This document shows, one piece after another, positions 45,635 to 57,364 of a DNA stretch of 64,000 nucleotides. Each line of letters starts with the position of its first letter. Positions within the stretch are counted from its first letter, which is position 1. The translations under genes were made by a program, and so were the position numbers. The notes under the pieces were generated by a model that had not been told where the DNA came from, ran no database searches, and was given only the letters and a program-made list of their open reading frames with translations. Origin of the DNA: Sycon ciliatum (taxonomy: Eukaryota > Porifera > Calcarea > Leucosolenida > Sycettidae); the NCBI RefSeq assembly GCF_964019385.1, contig NC_088645.1, positions 8,862,598-8,926,597 on the forward strand, written 5' to 3'.

Positions 45635-45946
45635 TTATATCAATGTTTCGCGTCGTCCGCGCGCATACGTTTTGATTTTTTTGGAAAAAAATTGAACATG
45701 CACAGTGAGTGTATGATCGTGCGAGTCACCAGTATGGACTGGTTGGATACGGCGAAGCTGGGACTCAGAAATGGCCTCGAGGCCAGCCTTGGTAAATGAT
45801 CGTTTGTTCGGCATCTGTGAGCAGTATTCTATGAGCTTACACCAGACTGCATCGATCGCCTCAAGCTGAGAGGATGCATTGTTCCGGAGCTCTTTGTACC
45901 GCTGTTGAAGGCTGAGTACAATAACCAGGCGAAGCATGGACAACAC
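45635..45946 (-). CDS. Unrecognised 103-codon ORF, copy B
   Basis: Open minus-strand frame starting LSMLRLVIVLSLQQRYKEL and continuing with SSQLEAIDAVWCKLIEYCSQ and KRSFTKAGLEAISESQLRRI. Charged and helix-prone, with no known motif; the style suggests a transposon-encoded or DNA-binding fragment rather than a host protein. In copy A the same frame has CGA changed to TGA at the KRS position, so it is not maintained. It lies upstream of the mucin/EGF gene on the same strand. Confidence 0.3.
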   Translation of the reverse strand: MLSMLRLVIVLSLQQRYKELRNNASSQLEAIDAVWCKLIEYCSQMPNKRSFTKAGLEAISESQLRRIQPVHTGDSHDHTLTVHVQFFSKKIKTYARGRRETLI

Positions 45947-46189
45947 CGTTTGCCCCCTCTGTCCAAAGTGAATAGTTACTCAAGCTGATAGCCCAGATTT
46001 TGTGCTTCGATGTATGTTCTGAAGACAGTATGCAGTAGTGTGCGTTCTCTGTGTTTTCTGTGTGTTGTCTGTGCGATCTGTGCACGGTCTCTGTTCTCTG
46101 TGTGTTCCCTGTGCGATCTGTGTGTTCTTCATGTGCTGTGCAGAAGACTCCAGATATTGAAGAATTTACGAGTGTCACAATTATATATC

Positions 46190-46203
46190 TACTGTGTTTA
46201 TTC
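46190..46203. repeat. Retrozyme target-site duplication, left
   Basis: TACTGTGTTTATTC, repeated exactly at 48323-48336. The same bases flank the left side of the array in copy A (18013-18026). Confidence 0.85.
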
Positions 46204-46212
46204 CCTCATTTC

Positions 46213-46271
46213 CTCTGTGCTGCGCTGATGAGTTCAAAAAGAACGAAACAGCATGCTGTCCGCAGATTGAG
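46213..46271 (+). ncRNA. Hammerhead ribozyme B1
   Basis: Canonical; keeps the core G that A1 has lost. Confidence 0.92.
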
Positions 46272-46440
46272 TATTTCGCTCCTGCTCTTGCAGCAGTTGA
46301 GCACTCTTGCGTGGGGTAGTGCCTTTGCTGTTTGCGTTATGCAGAGCTCACTGACTTGTCAGTTTGAGCACTCTGGCAAGGTACGTTCGGGCCTGATTGG
46401 AAAGTTTTATTTCCATTGCTATCAGGTTCGGCCTCATTTC

Positions 46441-46499
46441 CTCTGTGCTGCGCTGATGAGTTCAAAAAGAACGAAACAGCATGCTGTCCACAGATCGAG
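46441..46499 (+). ncRNA. Hammerhead ribozyme B2 (stem I mismatch)
   Basis: CACAG variant shared with A2, so it predates the segmental duplication. Confidence 0.85.
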
Positions 46500-46668
46500 T
46501 ATTTCGCTCCTGCTCTTGCAGCAGTTGAGCACTCTTGCGTGGGGTAGTGCCTTTGCTGTTTGCGTTATGCAGAGCTCACTGACTTGTCAGTTTGAGCACT
46601 CTGGCAAGGTACGTTCGGGCCTGATTGGAAAGTTTTATTTCCATTGCTATCAGGTTCGGCCTCATTTC

Positions 46669-46727
46669 CTCTGTGCTGCGCTGATGAGTTCAAAAAGAAC
46701 GAAACAGCATGCTGTCCGCAGATTGAG
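46669..46727 (+). ncRNA. Hammerhead ribozyme B3
   Basis: Canonical core and stems. Confidence 0.92.
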
Positions 46728-46896
46728 TATTTCGCTCCTGCTCTTGCAGCAGTTGAGCACTCTTGCGTGGGGTAGTGCCTTTGCTGTTTGCGTTATGCAG
46801 AGCTCACTGACTTGTCAGTTTGAGCACTCTGGCAAGGTACGTTCGGGCCTGATTGGAAAGTTTTATTTCCATTGCTATCAGGTTCGGCCTCATTTC

Positions 46897-46955
46897 CTCT
46901 GTGCTGCGCTGATGAGTTCAAAAAGAACGAAACAGCATGCTGTCCGCAGATTGAG
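46897..46955 (+). ncRNA. Hammerhead ribozyme B4
   Basis: Canonical core and stems. Confidence 0.92.
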
Positions 46956-47124
46956 TATTTCGCTCCTGCTCTTGCAGCAGTTGAGCACTCTTGCGTGGGG
47001 TAGTGCCTTTGCTGTTTGCGTTATGCAGAGCTCACTGACTTGTCAGTTTGAGCACTCTGGCAAGGTACGTTCGGGCCTGATTGGAAAGTGTTATTTCCAT
47101 TGCTATCAGGTTCGGCCTCATTTC

Positions 47125-47183
47125 CTCTGTGCTGCGCTGATGAGTTCAAAAAGAACGAAACAGCATGCTGTCCGCAGATTGAG
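47125..47183 (+). ncRNA. Hammerhead ribozyme B5
   Basis: Canonical core and stems. Confidence 0.92.
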
Positions 47184-47352
47184 TATTTCGCTCCTGCTCT
47201 TGCAGCAGTTGAGCACTCTTGCGTGGGGTAGTGCCTTTGCTGTTTGCGTTATGCAGAGCTCACTGACTTGTCAGTTTGAGCACTCTGGCAAGGTACGTTC
47301 GGGCCTGATTGGAAAGTTTTATTTCCATTGCTATCAGGTTCGGCCTCATTTC

Positions 47353-47411
47353 CTCTGTGGTGCGCTGATGAGTTCAAAAAGAACGAAACAGCATGCTGTC
47401 CGCAGATTGAG
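47353..47411 (+). ncRNA. Hammerhead ribozyme B6 (stem I end mismatch)
   Basis: Stem I 5' strand is GTGCG instead of CTGCG at its outermost pair; core intact and probably still active. Confidence 0.88.
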
Positions 47412-47580
47412 TATTTCGCTCCTGCTCTTGCAGCAGTTGAGCACTCTTGCGTGGGGTAGTGCCTTTGCTGTTTGCGTTATGCAGAGCTCACTGACTTGTC
47501 AGTTTGAGCACTCTGGCAAGGTACGTTCGGGCCTGATTGGAAAGTTTTATTTCCATTGCTATCAGGTTCGGCCTCATTTC

Positions 47581-47639
47581 CTCTGTGCTGCGCTGATGAG
47601 TTCAAAAAGAACGAAACAGCATGCTGTCCGCAGATTGAG
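47581..47639 (+). ncRNA. Hammerhead ribozyme B7
   Basis: Canonical core and stems. Confidence 0.92.
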
Positions 47640-47807
47640 TATTTCGCTCCTGCTCTTGCAGCAGTTGAGCACTCTTGCGTGGGGTAGTGCCTTTGCTGTT
47701 TGCGTTATGCAGAGCTCACTGACTTGTCAGTTTGAACACTCTGGCAAGGTACGTCCGGGCCTGATTGGAAAGTTTTATTCCATTGCTATCAGGTTCGGCC
47801 TCATTTC

Positions 47808-47866
47808 CTCTGTGCTGCGCTGATGAGTTCAAAAAGAACGAAACAGCATGCTGTCCGCAGATTGAG
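47808..47866 (+). ncRNA. Hammerhead ribozyme B8
   Basis: Canonical core and stems; follows the 227-bp monomer. Confidence 0.92.
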
Positions 47867-48035
47867 TATTTCGCTCCTGCTCTTGCAGCAGTTGAGCACT
47901 CTTGCGTAGGGTAGTGCCTTTGCTGTATGCGTTATGCAGAGCTCACTGACTTGTCAGTTTGACCACTCTGGCAAGGTACGTTCGGGCCTGATTGGAAAAT
48001 TTTATTTCCATTGCTATCAGGTTCGGCCTCATTTC

Positions 48036-48094
48036 CTCCGTGCTGCGCTGATGAGTTCAAAAAGAACGAAACAGCATGCTGTCCGCAGATTGAG
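48036..48094 (+). ncRNA. Hammerhead ribozyme B9
   Basis: Core and stems canonical; one T to C change in the stem I internal loop (CGTG). Confidence 0.9.
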
Positions 48095-48263
48095 TATTTC
48101 GCTCCTGCTCTTGCAGCAGTTGAGCACTCTTGCGTGGGGTAGTGCCTTTGCTGTTGGCGTTATGCAGAGCTCACTGACTTGTCAGTTTGAGCACTCTGGC
48201 AAGGTACGTTCGGACCTGATTGGAAAGTTTTATTTCCATTGCTATCAGGTTCGGCCTCATTTC

Positions 48264-48322
48264 CTCTGTGCTGCGCTGATGAGTTCAAAAAGAACGAAAC
48301 AGCATGCTGTCCGCAGATTGAG
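48264..48322 (+). ncRNA. Hammerhead ribozyme B10, last in array
   Basis: Canonical core and stems. The motif ends exactly at the element boundary before the right TSD, so the final ribozyme is complete and could cut the 3' tail off the transcript. Confidence 0.92.
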
Positions 48323-48336
48323 TACTGTGTTTATTC
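48323..48336. repeat. Retrozyme target-site duplication, right
   Basis: Second copy of the 14-bp target sequence. Its first two bases (TA) also match the monomer, so the minimum duplication is 12 bp and the maximum 14 bp. Confidence 0.85.
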
Positions 48337-48402
48337 TATATTTTGTTGGAATTACTGAATCCTTCGTTCTTCAGAGAGCACAGTCAAAGCGCTTACTAGG
48401 AG

Positions 48403-48588
48403 TGTTATGTCCCCTTGCGGACTAACATTCCATTACACTCAGGCATTCTTACTGACACACACAAACACTTGCATTTGTAAGACATTCCTCTTGGTCAGGT
48501 AAAGTAACAACAACAACCATATGCGAGCATGCGCAGTCAGTAGCAAACGGTGTAGTAGATATATAATGACTAACTTGCATACACAACA
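48403..48588 (-). repeat. Gypsy 3' LTR, copy B
   Basis: 186 bp, two mismatches to the 5' LTR. Preceded on the minus strand by a polypurine tract at about 48589-48600. Confidence 0.9.
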
Positions 48589-48845
48589 ACTGCCCCCTTT
48601 CAAGAATGTTCCAGGAAATATTCTACCACAATTAAATACCTCAAAAATCGTTGAAGAAACACATAAAATAAGTTCATCAATCCACCGTACGTGAATTCTT
48701 AAACTTTGACACAGCACTACAATAACATAATCTGACGCAGGAATCCGTCAGTCAATATTAGCAATACCAAGGATCTTGCACACTATTGTACATGGTAATA
48801 ATTACTAGTTCGCTAAACAGTCCAGCAATGACATCAGGGAAAGGC

Positions 48846-50952
48846 TCAAAGCTGTTCAATCAGTCTATCCGGACGAACACTACGCCGAGACGAACGTCTA
48901 ACAGTGGTTTCACAGGGAGTATTCTCGACCTGTGGTAAACCAACTTCAGGAGCCGACTGCTCACAAGGAGGATCCGCCTCAACTTGTACAGTAGCAGACT
49001 GTGGCGAGACGCTAGCCGGAAAATCACTGGGCCGTGACGAATCTCCTACGTCTGACAGCACTGGTGACGGTGACGTCTGATCGATTGTATCCAACAGTGG
49101 TTCTGGCAGCGATGCACTCAAGCTTGCCGGAACTGACCGTAGACGCAACTGATCTCGGTGACGCTTCCACAACACATCACCCACTTGTACTTCATAGTTG
49201 TAGTCACTGAGGACACGCACAATTTGTCCCGGGACCCAACGATTACCTTTGCCGAAATTCAGCGCAAACACAGAGTCACTCTCTGTGAACGCTGGCTTGA
49301 CGCGATTGCCGTCCTCATAAGCCTTTGCTTGTTGACGTACCTGCGAGGGACGCAGAGCACTGAGCCGCGTGCGTGGCTGGCGTCCAAACATCATCTCCGC
49401 CGGTGTTCTGCCGGCATGGTTGGGTGTCGTGCGGTACGTTAGCAGAAACCTGTCGAGCCGAGCTTGCAGTGGTTCGCTCGTTGCACCCATTTCCTTCAAC
49501 TTCTGCTTAAACACACCCACATAGCGCTCAGCAAGTCCATTCGTAGCCGGATGGCCTGGAGCCGTCAGGGTGTGCACAATGTCGTTGGCACGGAGGAAAG
49601 CCTTGAATTCCTCGCTCGTGAATTGGGTTCCATTATCTGAAACAAGATGCTCCGGCAGACCAAACACAGAGAACACGTGCCGCAGAGCCGCAATAGTGGT
49701 TGCAGACGTGGCATTAGACATTGCAATTACATCCAGATACTTTGTGTATGCATCCACCACAACCAGGAACATCTTGCCCATGAATGGTCCTGCAAAGTCG
49801 ATATGCACCCGTTTCCAAGGACCGTTTGGCCATGACCAGGTTCCCGACTTGGCAGGTGGACATTTCGCACTTTCTTGGCATTGAGCACATGCCTTGACCA
49901 ACATTTCAATCTCTTGATCCACATTTGGCCACCATAAGTACCGTCGTGCCATTTGCTTGGTTTTGACCATGCCAAAGTGCTCCGTGTGCAAATCACATAG
50001 CAATACCATTCTTAGTGATTTGGGTATGACAACTCGTTGTCCCCACAATAGGATACCATCTTCCGCAGACAGCTCATCCCTCTTATTGTGGTAAGACCGA
50101 AACGATTGGGGTACTGAGCTAGGCCAACCATTCACCACATAGTAGAGCACCTTAGATAGCTCAGGGTCACGAGCTGTTTCCGATTTCACTACGTCTGCTT
50201 TGATTATCGTATCTTCCTCCACTAGCAATACACGAACCGTAACCATTTCCTCTGCAGACGGACTGATATTCTCATATGGTTGCCTAGACAGGAAATCCGC
50301 GTAGACATTTTCCTTGCCTGGCAAATACTTGATCTCATAATCATAGCCAGCTAGCATTAGTGCCCATTTCTTGATGCGAGCTGATGCAAGTGTAGGAACT
50401 GGTTCGTTGTTTCCCAGTAACTTCAATAGTGGTTGATGGTCGGTTTGAAGCGTGAAGTGGCGCCCTAGCAAGTATTTCTGGAACTTTGTAACACCGAAAA
50501 CCACAGCTACGGCTTCCCGTTCGATTTGTGCATAACGCGATTCAGCCGGTGTCAATTTCCTTGACACATAAGCAACCGGCAAAACATCACCATTCGTTTG
50601 CCTTTGCAATAGTACGGCACCTAGACCCATTGGAGAAGCGTCCACCTGGAGTGTGACTGGCTTCTTGACATCGTAGTGTGCTAATAGCGTATGCTCACAC
50701 ATTGCATCTTTCAAGGCCTGGAATGCATCTTCCTCTGCCTTGCTCCATTGCCATTTCATTTCTTTCCTGAGCAGGTTGTACAGTGGTGCAGCAATCTCTG
50801 CGAACCGAGGTACAAATTTCCGTTGAAAATTGGCCGCACCCAGAAAAGAGTACAATTCATTCACGTTGTTAGGCGGCTTTGCGACTTTCAAGGCATTCAC
50901 TCGATCAGGCGAGGGTGCGATTCCCTGCGCGGTTACCTGATGACCGAGGTAC
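48846..50952 (-). pseudogene. Gypsy RT-end / RNase H / integrase fragment, copy B
   Basis: Continues pol in a shifted frame. It holds the RT connection (ELYSFLGAANFQRKFV), an RNase H core (LQVDASPMGLGAVLL, TDHQPLL), an integrase zinc finger (HTEHFG ... CAQCQ), the integrase core (VDAYTKYLDV, SDNGTQFTSEEF, GLAERYVGVF) and a C-terminal domain with a Ser/Pro-rich tail. The catalytic residues appear intact. Copy A (20572-22678) looks the same over this stretch, so the duplication or a later conversion homogenised it. Confidence 0.85.
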
Positions 50953-52236
50953 GTTTAGCTTATCCGCCATGTAGCTGAACTTCTTAGGATTGAGCTTGAA
51001 TCCTTTCTCATTTAGGCAAGATAGCACTTGATCCACATTTTTCTCATGGATCTCCTCATCACGACCAGTACACAACACATCGTCGATGTAGCCCCCGCAT
51101 CCTGGCAAATCGCTAAGGGTTTCTTCCATTACCCGTTGGAAAATAGATACGGCGCTGTGAAAACCAAAAGGGAGTCGTTTGTACTGATACAACCCCTGCA
51201 TGGTATTGATCGTGGTGTACTTCCGACATTCAGGTGCTATCTCTAGCTGGTGGTAGGCTTGCGACAAATCCAGCTTCGTGAATTTAGACCCCGGGCCCAA
51301 TTTGTGCAATAGCTCCTCAAGAGTGGGTAGCGGGTATTGCTCGCATTTAGAATGCAGATTGATAGTGCCACTGTAGTCACCACAGATTCTCAACCCACCT
51401 CCTGATTTCTCTACCGTGACAGTGGGGGAGGCCCATTCTGAATGCGTGACTTTCTCGATTATACCATCTGCTTCCAATTTATTCAGAGCCTCAACATAGC
51501 TCTCCCGAATTGACAGTGGTACCGGCCTTGCCTTTCGGTAAACAGGGCTCTCATCAGACACATGCAATTTCACCTGCACGCCTTTCACCTTTCCCACTTC
51601 TGAGGTGTCGAACAACCCTGGGTATTTCTCAATGAATTTAGCGCCAGACTTTTCGACCTGGTGCACTTCGAAAATTGATTTCCAGGGGAGTTTGAACAAA
51701 GCCATTGCATCTCTGCCCAGAATAGATGGACGGTTTCCATTTGTAACCCTCACCAATAGTGTGTGCAATTGTGTGCCCATTCGGAACTCCATTTCCGCTT
51801 CCCCGAGACAATTAATCACATCTCCAGAGTAGGACACAAGGTTGATACTGGATTCCATCAGGTTACTCAGCACACCATTGCATTGCAAGAAATCTGCGCT
51901 GCTGAGAATCGTGACAGCACTTCCCGTATCAATCTCCATTTGGATAGTGGTACCCATTACATCTAATGATACAGTGTACGGTAGTCGCCCCATTGCATTT
52001 ACACTATACATGGTGACATCGGGTTTACTAGCACATGGAACGAACTCACCAATTTCTTCCGCGATGTGATGGACGGTTTGTCCAGACTTCTTCTTGCGGC
52101 AAGCTCTCTCGATGTGACCCACCGTACCACACGCGTGACACTTCACACTCTTGAAGCGGCACTCTTCCGGTTTGTGACCAGCCTTGTCACACCGAAAACA
52201 TTTCTTGTCGTGCGACTTGAAAGTTGGAGTTGGCGC
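50905..52236 (-). pseudogene. Gypsy gag-end / protease / RT fragment, copy B
   Basis: Frame with two CCHC zinc knuckles (CFRCDKAGHKPEEC and CHACGTVGHIERAC), an aspartic protease site IDTGSAVTILS, and the fingers-palm of a Ty3/gypsy RT (LDLSQAYHQ, LPFGFHS, YIDDVL). It has no start of its own: a TGA lies just upstream at 52237-52239, and the gag start (ATG at 52281-52283, MSRSKLEIFEKGDF) is in another frame, consistent with an internal gag deletion. It ends by frameshift at about 50953 and stops at 50905. Domestication is unlikely, since both ends are broken in the same way in copies A and B. Confidence 0.85.
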
Positions 52237-52310
52237 TCACGAAAATCACCTTTTTCAAATATTTCAAGCTTCGATCGCGACATCTTCGTCTTTTATCTTC
52301 GTCGCCAAAT

Positions 52311-52496
52311 TGTTATGTCCCCTTGCGGACTAACATTCCATTACACTCATGCATTCTTACTGACACACACAAACACTAGCATTTGTAAGACATTCCTCTT
52401 GGTCAGGTAAAGTAACAACAACAACCATATGCGAGCATGCGCAGTCAGTAGCAAACGGTGTAGTAGATATATAATGACTAACTTGCATACACAACA
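52311..52496 (-). repeat. Gypsy 5' LTR, copy B
   Basis: 186 bp, starts TGTTGTGTATGC and ends GGGGACATAACA on the minus strand. A TATATA box sits ~25 bp from its start and would drive the element. Confidence 0.9.
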
Positions 52497-52512
52497 AGGA
52501 GTTAGTTACTTG

Positions 52513-53003
52513 TGTTGTACATGTGGCTGCGCTTGTGTCTCTTTGTTGTACATGCGGTTTTTGTCGTACATGTGGCTGCTTTTGTGTCTCTTTGTTGTAC
52601 ATGTTGCTGAGTCGTGGTACATGCTGCTGCGCTGTTTTTGACTCCTGCGTACATGCGGCTGCACCGTCTTCTGTCCCCGTTGGTATACACTTGCTCGTCT
52701 TGTCCCCGTTGTACGCCTTCACTATAATATATTCTGTTGTCTAATCTTATCTCAGTGTCAGTCGTCAGTCGTTCATTGTCAGTGTTGGTTCTTCTTTATG
52801 AGTTCCCCAGTCGCCTACTGAAATGAAGTAGAAGAAAAAGCTCTCTAACAAGTTGTACTGGTCCTTTGTGGTGTGGCGTGGTGAGGAGCGTAGAGGCAGT
52901 TCGTTCACGGTTTTCAAACCCGTGACGACATTTGCTCGCGGGGGGTTTGTTGTTGTGTGGAGTGGCGAGGAGAGCAACAGTTCGTCCAATTAAATTGACG
53001 ACA
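52513..53003 (+). mobile_element. 5' LTR of the minisatellite family with primer-binding site, copy B
   Basis: Same as copy A. Confidence 0.65.
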
Positions 53004-53642
53004 TTTGGCGCCCAACTAATCTTTCCCACGACCCTGAAGCTCGTCGACGCGTCGCCGTCAGCTCGTATTCCTCGTCTCCTCGCCGCCCCACCAATGTCTC
53101 ACGACCGTCCAAGCCTCTCATGAGAGCGCCTACTCAGGTGAGAATGCCTTTGTAATTGTCTACTCTGCGTAATGTGTTGCCGTAACTTGTATTCGATTTC
53201 GAATTTTTTCAAATTGTTTTGCGTTGGGTGACTCTGGTCCCGGCAGGAAGTCCGTGGAACCTTGTTCTCTTGTGCTCGAGTGTGTAGTGTAGTCTAGCTG
53301 CTCGTTGTAAATTCGCCCCGTTGTGTTCGTTGTTCCTGTGTCTCTCTGACTACCCTGTACTGTACGGTTGTGTGTATGAAAATTTCAAACTTCTCTTCGT
53401 GTGCTACGCGTTCGAATCTGGAACTTGTTTTTGCTTGCTCGTCGTGAATTCAGCATGGGTAGCTTTGATCTCGTCTTGTGTTGTGCACTTGTGCTTGTCA
53501 CGGAGACCGAGTTGCCGCCGGACTGCTCCGATATTGTGACTGTGTCGTGTGATTGGTTTGGATGTCCACCTGAACGTTCTCGAGGTGCTGCCTCGTTTGT
53601 AGTCGATCCATATTGTTTTGTTTCGTGTTTCTACCGTTTCAC

Positions 53643-53889
53643 TAGTACTAGTAGTAGTAGTAGTGGTAGTGGTAGTGGTAGTGGTAGTGGTAGTGGTAGT
53701 GGCAGTGGCAGTGGCAGTGGCAGTAGCAGTAGCAGTAGCAGTAGCAGTAGCAGTAGCAGTAGCAGTAGCAGTAGCAGTAGCAGTAGCAGTAGCAGTAGCA
53801 GTAGCAGTAGCAGTAGCAGTAGCAGTAGCAGTAGCAGTAGCAGTAGCAGTAGCAGTAGCAGTAGCAGTAGCAGTAGCAGTAGCAGTAGC

Positions 53890-53935
<46 letters not shown>
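53643..53935. repeat. AGT-type microsatellite, copy B
   Basis: Same locus as 26178-26425 but with a longer AGCAGT section. Confidence 0.95.
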
Positions 53936-54847
<912 letters not shown>

Positions 54848-55870
54848 TTCTCCATGTTCCGTGCAGAGTATTGTCAGGCTCGGTCATGCACTGTGCACCC
54901 AGTCGGAAAGCTGGTGGCTTCCGGTTTGGTGGGAGGTGTGAACTTCATGTAGGATTCTCGTTTCGGATCCAGGGTGAATTTTGTTTGTGAGCGTATGGTT
55001 TTGTAATAATTGTGTTTCGGCATGTAGGTCTCTCTAGTTCGTTTGGGTGGGCGTCTGATCATGGCGAGCCACGGTCTGCGTGGTGGTCTGCAGGGATCCT
55101 GCGTTTTTTTGTGACAGGGGGGTTGAGTCTGCAGGGGAAGAATACAGTGATTGAACTGAAGCTGGATGATGACCGTGTGGTGAGTGTGTGGGGGTTTCGA
55201 GATGCCGTCCTGGGGCAGGGATGTCGGTCTTTTAGCTTGGACGGGTGTTGTTACATTCATTGTAACATTTTGTCGTTTTCTGTGTGTTTTGCTGTGCGAC
55301 TACAGTAGCAGCAGTGTCTTGTGCTAATTTTTCTTATGATATCAGGCCCTATGCGTACAATTATTCAAAAAGAAAAAAAAGAAAAAATATCAGGAAGGAG
55401 ATATAATAATATCAATAATAAAGCCATTGCCGAGCCACCGTGCTCACAGCAGAGACTTCTGTGTGTGTTATTGTTGTGAAGTGGACCACAAAGACAGTGT
55501 GAAATTGACATACTATTGTAGTACGTTATTTTGTGTACGTGGTGTGTACGTGATGTTGGTGCATGCGCGTGTTGCTGTGGTGTGAAAAGCAGTCTTTGTC
55601 TTGAGTTCGTCATGTCTAGTTGTGTTTCCGGAGTCGTCTTGTAATATACAGTCTTTCCAATGTAGTTATCATGGTCCAATTGTCTGAGTGTGGAGATGAC
55701 ACGGGACTGGGAGCAGGTGAAGAAAAGCTATCTACAACATTGGTGGCAGCGGTGATGGAAATTGTTGTACACTTCAACTTCCGGATTCGTCCTGCGTGGC
55801 CTTTGCTCCCAGTTTCCCAGGAAAACACGTGGTGTGTTTTATAATGCGCAGTGCAGGCATACAATTTCAG

Positions 55871-55876
55871 TTTATT
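55871..55876 (-). promoter_or_regulatory. Polyadenylation signal AATAAA, gene copy C
   Basis: Same hexamer and distance from the stop as in copy B. Confidence 0.6.
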
Positions 55877-56005
55877 TCAGGGTGTGACAGTGCATGTACT
55901 GGCAGATGTAACTGGAGCTAAGTAGTGTGCAACCGCATCTCCAGTCACCGTGATTGAAAGTCAATACATCAACAGCGGAAGTGTTAGCCATGTATAACAT
56001 AGAAC

Positions 56006-56091
56006 CTAGACTACAGGACGTGTAGCAGTGAATGCCAGTGATACAAAGTATGCTGCATACGACGGGAGTTGCTTGTCGCCAACGTTGCCTA
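56006..56091 (-). CDS. Terminal coding exon of the mucin/EGF gene, copy C
   Basis: Same acceptor (tandem CAG/TAG), 27 residues after the split codon, and TAG stop as copy B. The phase matches the mucin exon at 56181-56621. Confidence 0.6.
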
Positions 56092-56180
56092 CTGGGGCAA
56101 TACAGGGCAAAGATAACGGCACATAGTGATAGGTCATACATAGTAATATTGATCAAGCTCAGAGTTTCACAATCACTTAC

Positions 56181-56621
56181 GCGTGTCTTCTGGGATGGTA
56201 GCTGGGATCTGCGCTTGGCTGGTGGGATTAGTAGTTGGTGTCGTTGCTGCGGCTGTTGTGGGGGCTGGGGTCGTGGGGGCTGGTGTTGTTGTGGCTTGTG
56301 TTGTGGGGGCTAGTGTTGTTGGTGTTGTGGGGGCTGGTGTAGTTGTGGCTGGTGTTGTTGTGGCTGGTGTTGTTGTGGCTTGTGTTGTGGGGGCTAGTGT
56401 TGTTGGTGTTGTGGAGGCTGCTGTAGTTGTCGCTGGTGTTGTTGTGGCTGGTGTTGTTGTGGTTGGTGTTGTGGGGGCTGGTGTTGTGGGGGCTGGTGTT
56501 GTCGTGGCTGGTGTTGTGGCGGCTGGTGTTTTGGCGGCTGGTGTTGTGGGGGCTGGTGTTGTGGGCGCTGGTGTTGTGAGGGCTGGTGGCATTGTTGCTG
56601 GTGCAGTCCTTGGTTGTCCAG
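56181..56621 (-). CDS. Mucin-like Thr/Pro/Ala exon, gene copy C
   Basis: Same 441-nt phase 1-1 exon as copy B with the same acceptor and donor. Its upstream EGF-like and unknown-domain exons would lie beyond the right end of the window. Confidence 0.75.
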
Positions 56622-56895
56622 CTAAACAAAGAGGAGGCAAATAGGAGGAATACAGAAGTATGGCAAACAGAATCTCAATAATTTAGAATTCTCTACATCA
56701 ACATAGTAATCGCAGTAGTCTCAGTAATTATGGTCTTGTAGAGAGTCAACTGTGTGGTTTTCCATGACAAGAGCAGATTTGCATAATGGCACACAAAGAA
56801 ATAAATCCAGTTGTGAAACTGATGAGACCTTTCGTACCATTACTTCTCAATTCAGCACGTGGTAACGAGAGAGCCTGGAAGCTCATGGCCCTACG

Positions 56896-56994
56896 CTATG
56901 CTTTTTTTGCCTAGCGAGAGTCAACTTTCTCTTTGCATTCGAGGGTAATACGACTTCATCTACCGCCTTGATGACCTAGGCAAAAAAAGCATAG
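56896..56994. repeat. Short inverted-repeat hairpin, copy C
   Basis: Same as copy B. Confidence 0.6.
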
Positions 56995-57364
56995 GGATGT
57001 TATAAATTTTTCATTTCTCCTTTTTTTTAAGACATAACCTAGGATTCGAACCCGCACTATCGCCCTGCATGCATTCCCCCGATACACTTCACATATACTC
57101 ATTCTTCCAAGTTGCTTCACGTTATGATCTTGCATTTGAAAGCCCTATTTGACTATTGTGGCCAGCTGTCTTTGATGGTACGGTACGGGACAGGTACGGG
57201 ATAGCGCAAGGCATTCCGATGCTGTCCTTGATGGTACGGTACTGGACAGGCACGGGATAGCACCAGGCATGCCGATGGCACAAACAAACAAACAAACACG
57301 GAAATAAAGCTGTGTGGACTCTGGCTAGCGCCAGACGTTACCGAAGTAACGTCTTTTGTATAGC

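Larger units (their letters stand above)
46204..48322 (+). repeat. Hammerhead retrozyme tandem array, copy B (complete insertion)
   Basis: Nine full 228-bp intervals bounded by ten hammerheads, with cores at 46225, 46453, 46681, 46909, 47137, 47365, 47593, 47820, 48048 and 48276. One monomer lacks a T near 47777, making it 227 bp and breaking the accidental reading frame. Perfect 14-bp direct repeats TACTGTGTTTATTC flank it at 46190-46203 and 48323-48336. The last base of the array is the last base of the outer stem I helix of the tenth ribozyme, and the first starts nine bases upstream of stem I. These are the marks of one retrotransposition event of a tandem ribozyme element. Confidence 0.93.
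48403..52496 (-). mobile_element. Ty3/gypsy LTR retrotransposon, copy B (both LTRs, defective)
   Basis: 4,094-bp element on the minus strand with 186-bp LTRs at each end and a perfect 5-bp target duplication AGGAG (48398-48402 and 52497-52501). The LTRs differ at only two positions. Internal order is a gag remnant, two zinc knuckles, protease, RT, RNase H and integrase. The purine tract GAAAGGGGGCAG lies directly before the 3' LTR, and TTTGGCGACGAAG follows the 5' LTR as a primer-binding-site candidate. Most of gag is deleted and pol carries a frameshift near 50953, so it cannot be autonomous. Confidence 0.92.
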
